From NCBI RefSeq assembly GCF_032362555.1, contig NC_083520.1, positions 6,634,001-6,698,000 of the forward strand: DNA of 64,000 nucleotides, read 5' to 3'. Position 1 is the first letter of the stretch, and every line of letters starts with the position of its first letter. The translations under genes were made by a program, and so were the position numbers. Positions 12,501 to 25,087 of the stretch are shown here, piece by piece. Source of the DNA: Amyelois transitella. Lineage: Eukaryota > Arthropoda > Insecta > Lepidoptera > Pyralidae. The notes under the pieces were generated by a model. The model ran no database searches, was not told where the DNA came from, and saw only the letters and a list, made by a program, of their open reading frames with translations.

Positions 12501-14007
12501 GGGAAAAGTCAACAATGCAGGTGAAAGTTGAATGAGTCGGCCATCTGCGAGCTTTCCACGCGAACGCTGCGCAAACCAACAAAGATATAGTAAAACAATG
12601 TACTAAAGATGTGAAGTACTCATTTTTTGCCACAAAAAAGTCCGCGAGAGCATATATCTATCTCTTAAGGTTTACTTACAATAATCACTTTTATGTTCAT
12701 TTTTTAAGATTATTTTTTCATTATAAACATAAGTTATTTTGAAACCAATTTTCTTTAATTCGGTATTAATCCTTATCCAAATAAATATGTTTATTACTTT
12801 CGGCTTTTCATGTAGACTAAAATTGCCATTTACAGTATATAAATCAGACGAATAGGTTTTGAGATATAGTCGTTATAAGCAATTTGCAGCGAAACATTTA
12901 ATACGGCGAACCAGCGTTCTTTCTAATACGCGTGACCGCCAAATTGATAAAGCCGAGGAGGATGTTTGCAAAAATAAATATGATGCCCAACTAACTATTC
13001 CACGCGGACGAAGTCGCGGGCACAGCTAGTGTAAGTATAAGTAAACAATTCTTCGCCTAAAATCAGATACGCACTACAATGGTTTTCAGGATTTTAAAGC
13101 ACACTTTTCACAGTGACGGACATTATAATTATGTATTAAACCTAGTTTTGTGATATCGCGTACATATTTTGGCAGTTTTACGATCCAATGTAATTAAACT
13201 GAAACTGAATTAAATGCAATAAAGCTAACCTGTGTCAGCAAGGTCTTCGTGGAATTACAGCCATAATGAAAATAGTAGGTATGTATTACGTTAATTAGGT
13301 ACTCAAAGATAATTGTGTCACAGTTGTTAACTAATTACCACATAGTTAAAGCTTACTCAGGGTATTTATTTATGTATGCAATTAAGTATATATGGCTAAA
13401 TATCGGTATAGCTACGATGATGATTATTAAAAAGAGATGTTTATCGGACATAGAATCAAGAAATATAGACCAGGGATTCTCTTTCTCGCACATAAGTCTA
13501 GGTCTTATTAATATGGTTTGGTTATGTACAAAGTGTTACACACATAGACATAGGTCTTATTAAGTCTAAGCTAGGAGTACCTAAGATATATTTGACCCAG
13601 TAACAGTTTTACTACAGGTAAACGTTTTACACGTAATACTTATGACCTTAACAGCTGTTAGAAGGGCTTGCGGTCGCCAGTGTAGGTTAGTCATAATTTG
13701 CTAGAAAACGAGATCATACAAACCAGTATTTCATACCTTCTAAGCTGATATCCCATATGACTACCTTCGCTCCAAGCCTTGCCAACTTGATGGCCAGCTG
13801 CCTCCCCACCCCTCCCGCCCCTCCGGTCACTAGAACCACGTCTCCCTTTAAACTCTTCATAGGTCTTATAGCATTAGGCACTAGAGTCCAGAATAGGGAT
13901 TCTAAAATATAGTAACATGACAAGACGAGGAAAAGGACGGTGTCCTTCGCGATGTCGAACACTCTCGTCATTTGTGGGGGTGGATTTATTCCCGTTCCTT
14001 CTAACAT
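9572..14007 (-). CDS. SDR-A: short-chain dehydrogenase/reductase, SDR16C / RDH10-RDHE2-like
   Basis: Six coding exons read downward: 14007-13737, 12268-12153, 11658-11539, 10726-10565, 10186-9987, 9674-9572. All have GT-AG borders and keep frame, giving 323 aa. Residues 22-45 form a hydrophobic anchor, so it should sit in the ER or lipid-droplet membrane. The Rossmann signature TGGAGGVG is at 61-68, and an acidic residue after beta-2 (D86 in WDIS) favours NAD(H). NNAG is at 138-141. The catalytic set is S191, Y204 and K208 (YSGTK) with the normal Ser-Tyr spacing. CPSYINTGMF matches the retinol/steroid dehydrogenase group. The family oxidises retinol or hydroxysteroids; the substrate here is unknown. 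An acceptor at 14019-14020 shows that the 5' UTR begins in an upstream exon. It shares four intron positions with SDR-B, its divergent neighbour. Confidence 0.93.
10384..10535 (-). repeat. RTE LINE 3' fragment in SDR-A intron
   Basis: Degraded match to the antisense of the LINE 3' end. On the minus strand it still codes STRNRRxSMKR, equal to the [11 protein letters not shown] block near the C-terminus of the LINE protein, and it keeps the TGGAAATCC and CACTCT blocks. It lies between exons 4 and 5 of SDR-A. Confidence 0.7.
12342..13029 (+). mobile_element. Helitron-like non-autonomous element, 688 bp
   Basis: Begins TCTATACTAATATTATAAAG directly after an A and ends CACAGCTAG directly before a T. 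That is the Helitron rule: TC start, CTRR end, insertion between A and T, no duplication. The 5' part (TTGTTTGTTTAAACGCGCTA, then ACCGATTTGAATAATTC and ATCGAGGAAGGCTATAGGCT) and the 3' part (CCACGCGGACGAAGTCGCGG) are widespread motifs in lepidopteran genomes. The 3' GC-rich stretch forms only an imperfect stem. No open frame. It lies in the first coding intron of SDR-A. Confidence 0.75.
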
Positions 14008-15846
14008 TATGGCTGTATCTGAAAAAAAAAAGAAAATGTTAAATTTTTTGTGTTATGGGATTTATTGAGGTCTAGTAGTAGTGCAGTTACTTAATAAAAT
14101 ATGATTTGTCGATGTATTTGTAGGTGATTGTGATTGTGACTCATTCTTAGGTAGGTATCTAGCTTAGGAAAATGTAGAACGTAAATTACAATGTAGCTGA
14201 GATAAATTGGATTGTGGATATTATAAACCTTGGTATGTAGATTTCAATATCTCAAGCTGTAATTTTGCTGCATCTAGCAAACCCTATAATAAACATAATC
14301 CGTCACGTCTTGAGACACAACCGCATTATAAGTAGTCTCATAATAATACCTGTACTATTTCATAATTATGTTGCACTCATTAACCTAATACTCTTGGGAG
14401 AATACGTCAATTTACTTTAGAATTGTGTCGGGTAATTTATACAAAATCATTGAAAATAATTTCTTCGGCTATCTACGAAATGCGTTCTGTTACCTTCTGG
14501 GGATAATAATACCTACCAGGAACATATTCTCTCATGTAATCTTATTGTTTCTCGTTTGAAAGAGCACATAGATTATTTTTAAATTCAGTTTTCATTGTTT
14601 ATACTTATTCTTATTTATTCAAGTATTATATCTAACTAATATTTCTGTAAATTAATAAGTAAAAATAAATAATGTTTTATATACCTACTCTATTGTCGAG
14701 TTAATTAATTCTCTATGCATCAACAGTTTCAGAGATTATTTAATTACCCACTTTGAGTTAAACACATGTTATTCTGCTTATAAATTAGCAACATGTTATA
14801 TTTTTCTCATAAAACATGCATTTAGAAAGTGGACGAAAGAAAGCTGTGTCCGATAGTCTCGCGATTGGGACAATATTTACACGATACATTCTCCACCAAG
14901 AAAAAAGTAGGACGCGAATAGTGGAAAAAAGCCACTGTATGTATGTAGGTACTTATTTTATCTATCACTAAGCCAGCTCAATCAGCTTATCTGAACGTGC
15001 CCTTTAAGTCTTTCTTTGCGAGACTGTTGGCCCCACAGAAATAGATCGAGAGTCGGCTCTGTCTACCCCGTAAGGGATAAATTGAAATATTTTAAAACCA
15101 TAAAAATGTCATATTGTACTTAATCCTATAGGTATGATTTGTTGTCGTCGTCTTACATCGCACCGCAGTTTTCTGTGCAGTTGTCAAGCTGCCAAACCTC
15201 AGAATTGAGATGCAAATGAATCGGTATGGTGTCGTTTAATAATAAGTACGCTGATATGATATACATATCATAATAATATTAAGATATATATATTCTATTT
15301 GTTTATTAAATTATTGTTGATTCTTGCTACTATTTTGTTGGTACATAGATTAGAGTTTTTCCACTAAGAATATAAACATTTTTTTTTTATTTTGACATAA
15401 ACTTTGACGAAAAGATTTTTAAATAAAAGCAAAAATAATTTTAATCATAAATCATTGTCATGAAAACTGTGAACTTATATTATTTTTTTTATGTTTAAAT
15501 TTATTTGTGATTCCTAAGTAAAATTTTCATTTTATGGAAGACGATTGGATTACATTTAAATAATGCCAAATAATCACTTCTTACATAATATGCAGAAAAA
15601 TATAGGTAGGCAGTGTTAGTAAATAACTATAAATATGTAAAACTAAATACTGAAAAACATATAAATAAATAATAATAATAAATAATTAAATGAATTCCCT
15701 TAGAGTTATGACAAATAGTTTGGCGTAGGAAAAGCATTTGATTTAAATTCGTGCCTGGAAGAATACATCTATTACAATGAATTATTTTTGTTTCTTGAAA
15801 AGGAGCATTTATATATACATGTAAATAAATAATAAATATACTTTAC
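14008..15846 (-). other. probable 5' UTR intron of SDR-A
   Basis: The acceptor at 14019-14020 (CAG in minus sense) is followed by 11 untranslated bases before the ATG at 14007. The candidate donor CAAG-GTAAAG lies at 15845-15847. Otherwise AT-rich. The stretch includes a short RTE-partner fragment at about 14985-15085. Confidence 0.45.
14985..15085 (+). repeat. short RTE-partner fragment
   Basis: Ends GGCTCTGTCTACCCCGTAAG and GGATAA, the 3' end of the short repeat family described at 16,780-17,050, in opposite orientation to that copy. It is degraded, and the 5' half is missing or unrecognisable. Confidence 0.6.
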
Positions 15847-16010
15847 CTTGTAAGTCCTCAGTTTTTTCAAAAATAATAAAATAGAACAGCACCAAAACTA
15901 ACAATGTAACTTAAAGTATACGCGTCGGGCTTGCGCGTGCGCAGGCCTCAACTGGACAACTGCACTCCTCGCTTTCTCTGCTAACGGTACATCTACCTCT
16001 TTTCTTAGTG
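15847..16010 (-). promoter_or_regulatory. candidate non-coding first exon and promoter of SDR-A
   Basis: In minus sense the sequence CTGAGGACTTACAAG is followed by GTAAAG, a good donor. Just upstream (15,925-15,980) is a CpG-rich patch (GCGCGTGCGCAGG) in otherwise AT-rich DNA. The next exon downstream with a matching acceptor is the one that carries the ATG at 14007. The linkage is inferred; no transcript was seen. Confidence 0.4.
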
Positions 16011-16779
16011 GCCTTGCCTTAGAAACCAGTGCATGAGTGTTTATTTTATTTTATCAAGCTTTACCGGTAACCTAATTCTTTTTTTAAATGTTAAAAAGAA
16101 AGTTGATGGCCAGTGTCTTCATTAGGTTATTGGCCATTTAAATTCTATTATTTTATTGCTATAAATAACATAGCTAAGTTTTATTTGAATATCATTATGT
16201 ATCAAAATAAAATTATATCTTAATAGATCAGTATTTTTTTTTTGTTTTAATTTTTTTACTTGCATAGTTTTCAATCGGTGTGTGTGTGTTATGTATACTT
16301 CTCATTTAGAAAAGACGTAACCAAATAATATGTGAAGTAATTATATCAGGTCGTATTGCAACGCAAGTAAACTATACAGCGGATTTACTAGTACCTCGCA
16401 CGTAGGAAGCGTCAGAAATAAGCACTTTATGTCAGGGATATTACTTCACTTGCAATGTTATGTTTGCATGCCGTTGTACGTATTGTTAACTGGATACTAT
16501 AAAACACTTGTGGTACTATCATCTGTCAAGAAACTTACACTGGTCACACTTACACAACATTGATTTTATAGATTTTATTCGTAGTTTCGTGTTCTAAATC
16601 ACATATTTCTTCTCCTAGCTATAGGAATTTCGAAAAAAATCGTTTCTTAAATTTTAGAAATAATCTTCTTACATTAAAAAATTAAAGCGTTTTATATTAT
16701 ATCATATGATAACTGCCATTCCTGGTTTGGCGGCAGAGAATAGAGGCCAAAACCGGAATAGGATGATGGTGATTAAACA

Positions 16780-17050
16780 TACAAACATACATATAGTCAC
16801 GTCTATATTCCTTGCGGGGTAGACAGAACCAACAGCCCTAAAGAGACTGACAGGCCACGTTTTATGTCAGCCAGCTATTTGGCTTCATGATAGAATTAGA
16901 TTCTAATAGTGACAGGTTGCTAGCCCATCTCCTTAAATAAGAATACCAAGTTTATAAGCCTTAGTCACCTTTTACGACATGCACGGGTAATGGGATGGAG
17001 TGGCCCCCTATTCTTTTTATATTAATACCGGGTACCACACGGCACGGCAA
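16780..17050 (-). repeat. short non-autonomous RTE partner, nearly full length
   Basis: On the + strand it runs from ACATACATATAGTCACGTC, through GCGGGGTAGACAG, CAGGCCACGTT and GACAGGTTGCTAGCCCAT, to GGGTACCACACGGCAC. The first block resembles the complement of the RTE LINE 3' end. The last block (near CCGGGAACCACACGGC) matches the complement of the LINE 5' end at about 28,480-28,499. It has no coding capacity and about ten relatives in this window. Confidence 0.75.
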
Positions 17051-17389
17051 GGTGACTAAAATTTGATCATAATATATTAATTTCATATTACTTATTGCGC
17101 AAAATGTGCAACCACTTCTCATATCTGTTACCATATTAAACATCGCAATTAATAGCGATATCTAAACTTTATCGATCTTACAGAGCGCCTAGCAGATTGT
17201 TTTCATACGTGACGGTACTAAAATATGCGCACACGACGGCCACAAACGATTACCGTGGTATTTGTATGCAGCACGAGTGTATTGTAATCGTCTTTATCGG
17301 AGGCCGCACGAGACCCTTGGTTTATATACGACTGTAGGTGACGCATTGCAAATTAATTCTCATTAAATAAACTGACGAGCGTCATGTAA

Positions 17390-17455
17390 AGTTTGATGAA
17401 TGAAGAAGCAGAAGAAGTGTGCAGGGATCAGTGCAAATGGAATGAAGTTTCTTAG
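17390..17455 (+). repeat. RTE LINE C-terminal fragment
   Basis: Translates as MNEEAEEVCRDQCKWNEV, matching the MNVDEAKEVCRDRGKWKEV block at the C-terminus of the LINE protein at 25-28 kb. It is short and isolated, the usual 5'-truncated debris. Confidence 0.75.
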
Positions 17456-17789
17456 GTCTCCTTGAAGAACTATGGCGAGATTGTGCAAAAAAGAATATCC
17501 CTGAGGCATTCATTATAATAATACAAAATTAAGGAAAACATACATTTATAACAGTTTTCCATGTGTGTCAACAATGTTTCCCGACATGTTTCCTCCATCT
17601 CCATCTCTCTCATTTTGGCGTGTTTGTAGCAGGCCTAGGGTCCGCATTATTTCGACAGTTTTTTTCCACTTTGTCTGGTTCGCAGAGTCTTAAGTTTTTA
17701 AACTATTGGCACCCATATCATCTTTCTCACCTATGGATTTTGTAACTAAATATTTTAAAGATTAAACATCTCTTATGCCACGTGCTACA

Positions 17790-18000
17790 TAGTGCCGGAA
17801 TAGTACCCATACAAAATACCCCATATCCTTCCCATATATGTCGTAAAAAGCGACTAAGGGAAAGACTGATAAACTTGGGATTCATCTTGTAGTCGATGGG
17901 TTAGCAACCTGTCACTATTTGAATCTCAATTTCAGTATTTTCAGACTGTTGGCTCTAACCCCGCAAGAGATATAAACTTGATTATATGTGTGACGCTCTT
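17790..18000 (+). repeat. short RTE-partner copy
   Basis: Same family as 16,780-17,050 but opposite orientation. It begins AGTGCCGGAATAGTACCC, continues through GTCGTAAAAAGCGAC and GATGGGTTAGCAACCTGTCA, and ends GACTGTTGGCTCTAACCCCG. Diverged but complete. Confidence 0.7.
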
Positions 18001-19039
18001 ATGTAAACATCGTGAGGAAACCTGCGGGTTTCTCTGCAGGGAGACGAAACTTCTAGGATTTACCTTAAAAAAGAAAAGTGGTGCTTTCAAGTACTTATAT
18101 CATATCTAATATGTTTTTACCGTCTCTTGTTGCGTATGTATAATTTGTATTTACAATGATAATTTATTGCCTCGAGCATTGCCTTTATAATTTAAACAGC
18201 TAACTTTTTATACGAATTTATTTATATTTTGATATAAGTCAGGAATCATTTTTTATTCAGTAATAATTGTTTTGAGACAGTGGTCACAATTTTCTTAATG
18301 CGTTGATGTCTTTTGTACGCGCGTAAGTTGAGTTATCATAAAGTATTGAAATAATTCAAGAGGATTAAAACAATTTATTTCAACAATTCGTCACCATTAG
18401 TAGGTTCTCTTTTTAAATTGACATTGCTAATAAATACATAGATGAATAGATAAATAATTACCATATCCCCAACAATTGATGTGGCGCCATCTATCAGAAA
18501 ATGTCAATACTAACTTGAATAGCTTCACGAGGCTTGCTTTGTATTCATGAAGCAAGTTGCTTCATTTTTTAAACTAACATTGCTTAATAAGGTTTGAAGC
18601 GTAGAAATATTTGTTATAAAATACAGGTGGCAGCAGGGGTAAGGAAATGTGGAAAATAGTTTTTCAAGAAGAAAAATTGTAGGTATATAACAATTAAGGC
18701 GCTTGTGTAATTGTCTAGTTGTTTAAATGGTTTGGCTTTAATAGAAGAGGTAGTGTTACCGACGTGCTCACTTCAGTCTTTTTTGTAAATATACGTAAGC
18801 ATAATTTCAGGAAGTTTATATTTATTTTTAAGTTTAATAAAATAGTTGTTACTTTTTAAGAGGATGATTTTAAGTTTTCAACAAATTGTAAATTCTAAGT
18901 ACTTACATCAAAAGAAAAGGATGCAGTGGGGCCTTTTTTGGATTTATATTAAATTTATACAAGTTTCCCTTCAGTAGAAGCAGTCAATGTCACCATAATG
19001 CATTTCAAAAGTGTGCAGTTCTTTAATTTAAAGAATTAT

Positions 19040-19255
19040 TATAACTTTGCGGTCAAATCGATGTCCTCCTTTTTGAAGTCGATTAGATGTCTAAATCCTT
19101 CTCCTAAGAAAAAACAAACCCTTTCCTGAAACTGCATCAAAATCGGTTCAGCGAGACGCGAGATAACCGCGGATAAACATCTATGTATGTATTAGGTACA
19201 TACTTACATACGTACAGTGCAAACTGAGAAAATCCTTTTTTTAAGGCGGTTATTA
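19040..19255. repeat. interspersed repeat with CATACATAC tail
   Basis: Contains GAAACTGCATCAAAATCGG, GTTCAGCGAGACGCGAGATA and then a TATGTATG/ACATAC run. I recognise these from common lepidopteran repeats. The element class is not clear from this copy, and no coding frame is present. Confidence 0.5.
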
Positions 19256-19689
19256 AAACAGAAATAGAAACACGTGAGTAGTATAGGTATTAAATTAAAT
19301 TTATTTCAATTTATCAAATGACATCTTATTTAAAAAAGTAAAAAATCAACTGAACTTATTTTACTTAAAAAACCACTCTCCTTATGCAGGATAAATGACG
19401 GACCGCGGCTCCTCCCCTGATTAAGATCAGTCTCGATCAAATCAATGAGGATGATGAAATTGGTGGTATTTCCTCTATTCCCTATTACTATATCTAGAGT
19501 CTCAACAATAACAATTTTCTATTGACTTAGATAAACATATCAATGAAAGAAAGGACAAGGATCGTTTGCATGTTTACTTTTCCCAATAAATAATATTTGT
19601 AAGCAATAAGTAAACCGTTGCATTTAATGACAAATTCTAAATGCAACAGTTACATTGCTATCAGCTGTTTTGCTTTCCTAACTCCATTG

Positions 19690-20021
19690 TGCAGTTGAGT
19701 CGCTGTCGTGGGACGAAGTCACCCCAGCTCGTTCGTCCGTGAAGGTCGTCTGCAGACGCAGAGGGTCCGAGGGTCGACGGCGCATGCGCGCTACTTGCCG
19801 CTGTCGTCATTCAGTCGATCTGTAGCCGCGCTCCGACACTGGCCCGCGTTATAGCCAAAAACAAAGCCGGCACGGGCCGAAATAAAAAAAAAAATACTAT
19901 AAAAATTAAAAAAAAATTACAACCGGCCAGTGAATTGTTTTGGCATAAAAAGTGATTACAGTGTACTGTGATCAGCTCGATCACCAAATTGCATGGCATC
20001 GCATTTCCCGAACACATTTAG
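19690..20021 (+). promoter_or_regulatory. candidate promoter and untranslated first exon of SDR-B
   Basis: A CpG-rich block (19,690-19,870) with an arthropod-type initiator TCAGT at 19811 leads into a leader that ends TTTAG-GTGAGT, a strong donor at 20021/20022. If it is joined to the acceptor at 34531 (TTTACAG), the leader contains a 10-codon upstream frame (MASHFPNTFR) that ends at once in TAG. That is consistent with a non-coding exon. The link to SDR-B, 14.6 kb away, rests on orientation and splice signals only. It could belong to another transcript. Confidence 0.4.
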
Positions 20022-21419
20022 GTGAGTTTTAATCCAGTATGCAGTTAATTTAGTGTCGAATCACATTAGTTTTCGCATAGTTGAGAGTCTGAGGCTAGAT
20101 TGAAAGTATTTCAAGGATTTCGTCGCTCATTGGTCTTACCTATGGCGAAATAATTTGCTGTAGTAAATAGTACATACGAGTAGCAACTTCTCCTACAGGC
20201 GATTTTTAAGTCACATACTTATAATCGGTTAAATCTAACAAATCGGTAAAAATTTACAATATTACAGAAAAAAAACATTGTTCTTTTACATAATAAAAAA
20301 AAATTACGTTCACGAACAACCTTTTTTTAATTAGACATTTGGATTGGATTAAACACAGTATTTATAAAATAATCTAGTTTAATTATTATTAAAAAAATTG
20401 TTAAAATATTTTCACGTTTGAAAAGCAAAATATCTAAAATCCCACATAAACATCCCATTCTACATATCAAGCCTAATATACGAAAATGAAATATGTACCT
20501 ACCTGCATACCCCAATAATTCTAATAATGCTTGACAACATTGCTATTATTTCACGAAATTCAAATTAAACCCAATGAAACTGCACACAATTGTCTATTAA
20601 GAAAAAATCTTTGTTCTTGTTTCATGGTTAATAACGATCATTATCCTTCAGCAACCGGCCGTTCACTCCGTCACCACACTTTATAAACATTCAGAATGTC
20701 GACTGAACAGTAGTAAATACAAACCGGTCAGTTTGATAAACAAAGGTCGTTGAAACAGAGTAACTGGTATACAAGTGCGATTAATTTAAGTAGGGTAGGT
20801 ACTCACCTAAGTAGTACTGAAGAGGATTAGAAAAGAACAACTGTAAAGACATCTGACTCTCTGTTCATACAAATCAAAAAGAGTAAGGTTTATCTCTCCC
20901 TTACTATCTGACTGTACACACGGCTCAGGAGATACCTAGGCCACCTGCCATACACTAATAATACAAGGCGGCACAGGTATCTCCTAGGGCCACCGTACAT
21001 TCCACTCTGGTTCATCAAATAGCTTTTTAATCGCCTTCAAATCTCAAAAATAAATTTCTCAACATATTGTCAATTTTACTGAAGAATAGCCATAATTTTA
21101 AATTTTAATAGCTTTAATATTAACAACAAGTATTAGTCATGATTATAAGACTTGTCAGATTTAAATATTGCGTAAAAACCCTTCTTGCAGTCAGGTAAAT
21201 AGGACCAAATTGGAAAACTTCTTTTTTTATTTATTTGAAGTAATTCTTAAAGGACTGTTAAGCTGATGGTATTGAGATTTAGTAAAAGGGCGCAAGCCCA
21301 TCGCCATTATGAAAAATCCTTAGTCTATTCCCTTGACTTTCTTTCTTTTCTTTACCTTTTCCCTTAACTGACTTTTACAATTTGGGAGGGAAGAGATGAA
21401 GCTTTCACACACTATGTTT

Positions 21420-21500
21420 TTCTTTGCTACCAAACCAGCATAGAAGCTTGTTTTTCTGGTCGCATTTTACGACATCCATGTGTAAGGGAGGTCCTACCTA
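21420..21500 (-). repeat. short RTE-partner fragment
   Basis: Contains GGTCGCATTTTACGACATCC and GTGTAAGGGAGGTCCTACC, the end of the short RTE-partner family that corresponds to the LINE 5' end. Only about 80 bp is recognisable. Confidence 0.5.
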
Positions 21501-22140
21501 CATCACAAGACAGGACTAGTTGTAAACATGCATATAATAAATTTTTAAATATAGTTGAAGAGTTTGTTTTAAGAAAGATAAAACACTAATAACCCAGTAA
21601 AAGTTTCTTTGTTCGGGCACAGTTTATTTTTCCTTTATGATAACTTCTTGAATAATTTAAGTCATAAGGATCTTCGAAACGATTTATTGAAATTTCTTAT
21701 ACTTTCTTCCATTTTGACACTGATACTGTTCATTCACTGTCTACTTTTTAAAATGAGCGATTTGTCTAATAAATATGATAGTCGTTAACACAGCAGGAGG
21801 TATAAGATCACATATAGCTATGATAATACATTTTCTCTTCGCTGTGTGAATTCGAAATTATTTGTTATAAAAATTATAACTCGTGTTAAGCATTCGGCTT
21901 TTATAATGTCTCTAGAGAACGCGTGCGACTCCGATTGTGTTATAGGAAAATCATGTTTTATTCCTCGTCCACGTGAATTTGGGAAAATTCTCTCTTAGTT
22001 CACCCCTATACCATATAATTATCCTACATGCAAAAAAGTTAAAATCAAGCCACATCGGTTTGGACTGCCCGTTTATATGCCAGTCAGTCAGTATTCTCTT
22101 TGAAATATTAAAATTTTCCTTATTTTTTTATTTATAAATT

Positions 22141-22197
22141 TTCAAACAATTCAGGGATTCAAAGTAAAACCTACTTCGAATCCCTGAATTGTTTGAA
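22141..22197. repeat. hairpin, 26-bp arms with one mismatch, 5-nt loop
   Basis: The arms 22141-22166 and 22172-22197 are reverse complements except for one position; the loop is AAACC. No flanking motif is recognised. The near-perfect pairing is more like a small inverted duplication than a microRNA precursor, which usually has bulges. Confidence 0.85.
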
Positions 22198-22496
22198 CTT
22201 CATAGCTTCAAGGAATGTGTCCGTGAAAAGTTAATTTAGTCGTCTGTTTTTCTAATTTGGGCAATTGAAATTTGTTTTTGCTGTTTTTTTGTTATATGAT
22301 AAGCTGGAGGTATCATTCTTCTCTGCAAGAAATCGCACGATACTCCGTAGGTACCTTACTCAACAGGTAAAGTTTTAGTTTAGTTTAGTTTTTTTTAGGT
22401 ATTTTTATAGAAATAATATTTTAGCATAGGAAGCTATAGAGGCACAGTAGTGTAGTTGAAATCTCTTAAGGCTTTGCCGTTTGGTTACTATATATA

Positions 22497-22557
22497 GTGT
22501 GTGTTCTCACTCACAGTACGAATATATATAATAATATATAGTGAAAACACACATGAC
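22497..22557. repeat. imperfect inverted repeat
   Basis: GTGTGTTCTCACT on the left pairs with AGTGAAAACACAC on the right with one mismatch, enclosing an AT-rich TATATA core. Small and of uncertain meaning. Confidence 0.5.
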
Positions 22558-23539
22558 GTAATCTTAACATTTCAGTGTGAAGTGACAATTTTTTGCATTG
22601 CCTGTTTTTTAGACCATTAATAATTTCGACAAATATTCATGTATAGCGTATAGAATATGCAAGTCTAGTCACTTAGGTAAATATAAGTAACGAGGTATAA
22701 GGTTGTTCCGATAATTAATTCTCACAGGCAAGATCGATTGACCACTTGACAACTAGAATTTATATATGAACTATTATTCTAGTCGGGATGGGCTGTAGTG
22801 TCGAAATTTCATTACAGAGATTCATAGGTACATCACTTCTTAGGAATCGCTATTAAAGATTATTTATAAATATGTCGATAATTATTACAAATATAATTCG
22901 TATTAAATCCATATCGCCATTAAAAAAAGAAACCGATTCATATAAACTTTTGCCTTAGTCTGTGACTTGATATCTCCCCTTACTCTTTATTATCGGCTCT
23001 TCATTCATAAATATATACCCAATAACTAACCACCGTGACCTTTATAACATTGAAATTAAAGAAAATATGAATTACCTTAAACTATCCCATACATACTAAC
23101 TAATACTAACTGGGTATGTATGTACTCTATGATAATATATTATTGCTTTATTCAGTCCACCTTTTGTACATTTGCTGTGCATAATGTTGAAATAAAATTT
23201 TATGGGCATTGAAAATCATGAAAACGTTAATTAAATGCATTATCGATGATATCGAACAAGTGCAAGCAAACTAGGTCGTGTCAATATTTGATGTCAATGC
23301 ACATTATTAATGTGCATGATTATATTATTTAATAAGCAAATATCGGTATCGGACCTGACCTTTACAATGTTTATAAAAGAAAGTAACTCGGTCTGATAAG
23401 ACCTTGTTTTATTTTGATGTTTCTAGAGCGCGTTTTGAAGGTTAGTATAACCTCCAAGTTGCATTTCGTCACGTCCGTTTCTTGGTCTGTTAATTATAAG
23501 TTTCCATGTTGTTTTTGGCTTTGCGTGTGGTTTTAGTAC

Positions 23540-23690
23540 GTTGTATGATATTCGCGTATTTGCGTCCTTCCGAAGTCACAGCGCAAAAGCACGCGGTCGC
23601 GTGGCTGCGTACGCGCAGGTTGGCTAGATTTTGAAATATCTAGGAAGGTCGCCCGGTCCGCCGGCTTCGTGTCGGCCTGTCCACAGTGGT
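23540..23690. other. CpG-rich patch
   Basis: Contains GCACGCGGTCGCGTGGCTGC, GTACGCGCAGG and GCCCGGTCCGCCGGCTTCG in otherwise AT-rich DNA. It could be an alternative promoter within the presumed SDR-B intron. No open frame or clear donor was found. Confidence 0.35.
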
Positions 23691-23924
23691 CATCTTACCG
23701 ATATACTGATAAATTCTTGTGTACACAAACGATGTCTGATACTATTGGCTATTACGCCATGAAAAAATATATGACTGATTGCTAATTTAAAGAATATATT
23801 GGTAAGTGCAGACAATATTTGCACAGATGGAATCATTGATAAGTCTCTTAAAACACAAGCAAACATAGGTAATTTGAAGACTTAATTAGATACTTTATGT
23901 GTTATTGTCTTTGATAATTGATCT

Positions 23925-24306
23925 TCACTACATAGTTTAAAACAAAGTCGCTTTCTCTGTACCTTTGTACGCTTAAATCTTTAAAACTACGCACTGGATT
24001 TAGTTTGATGCGGTTTTTTTCAGTGGATAGAGTGATTCAAGAGGAAGGTTTATTTATAATAACATCCATTAAATAGTGGAGAAATAATGTTATTTTTGAG
24101 GTTTCTAATATGATGTCGTTAATTATCATATTTTTTCGCTTACATTGCAAACGCAGGCTGAACCCTACGAGATTTATCAATATCTACAGAAAACTCCGCT
24201 ATGGTATATGTCTATTTCTCATGGATATCTCACAATAACATTTTTTGTCATTTACTTTTTACGACAATCAGCATTGCAACTGTGCGAACCCGGGGCGGGT
24301 CGCTAG
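23925..24306 (+). mobile_element. Helitron-like element, family 2, 382 bp
   Basis: Begins TCACTACATAGT and ends GGGGCGGGTCGCTAG before a T. Internal blocks are ACAAAGTCGCTTTCTCTGTA, AGAGTGATTCAAGAGGAAGG and AACGCAGGCTGAACCCTACG. A shortened copy (39,533-39,699) and a 3'-less copy (46,824-46,990) share these ends. The TC...CTAG structure with no duplication fits a non-autonomous Helitron. Confidence 0.7.
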
Positions 24307-25087
24307 TTTTCGATTTAAGAAAGTATATTTATCTCAAACCATTAGATTTATGCGCAGTTTGTAGTAGTTAAAAAATACCAATGATTTTTATTAACAATCA
24401 CCAATCAGTCAATCACGGAAAAGGTAAATCAATAACTGGCCGGTAGCCTCAGTCACACACACACTTTAATTGTAGAAACCATACTCAATTTTACAATTAT
24501 TAAAACCAACAATGACCCAACAGCGGACAGTAGAAAGTGGGAGAAAGCCGTCGCAAAAAAACTGTAGTAAGATATATCGAAAATGCTGACCCATGGCGTT
24601 TTTGGGCCAAGAGCAAAACGAGTGTCTGCCGAAGACCTGTTTTAAAAAAATGTATTTAATCTGACATCGATTAATGATGGACATTTATTGTAAAGTGAAA
24701 AAAACTAAAAAAAATAAAAGCGAAGGCCGAGATTCCCTTTTATTTATTTTACATCCTCATCATTAGTAATAAGATTCGGATGGAGTATGTTTTTAGTCGT
24801 TATAAAATAAATAACAAGTTTATTTGAGAAGAATTAAAAACACTCGCTTATTATCCCAATAAATTTGAAATCTTTCAACTCAATATCGTTATAAGACCGA
24901 ATAAGACAAAACATTAAATTGTGTTTATCATTTGGAATACACACCTACACACGTCCAATCACTGGTTTTTTTTGTTACGAGGTAAAAATGGACAGCAGAT
25001 CGATACCGATAGCCGGTTTATAATCTAACATTCTATTTTAGTTTTCGTTCTTGGGTGTTTTTTTCTATGCTATTTACCTAAAACACA

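Larger units (their letters stand above)
16011..19689. other. region between the divergent dehydrogenase promoters
   Basis: No protein-coding signal. Repeats at 16,780-17,050, 17,390-17,455, 17,790-18,000 and 19,040-19,255 are listed separately. The rest is AT-rich unique-looking sequence that could hold shared regulatory DNA for the two dehydrogenases, but no specific site is recognised. Confidence 0.5.
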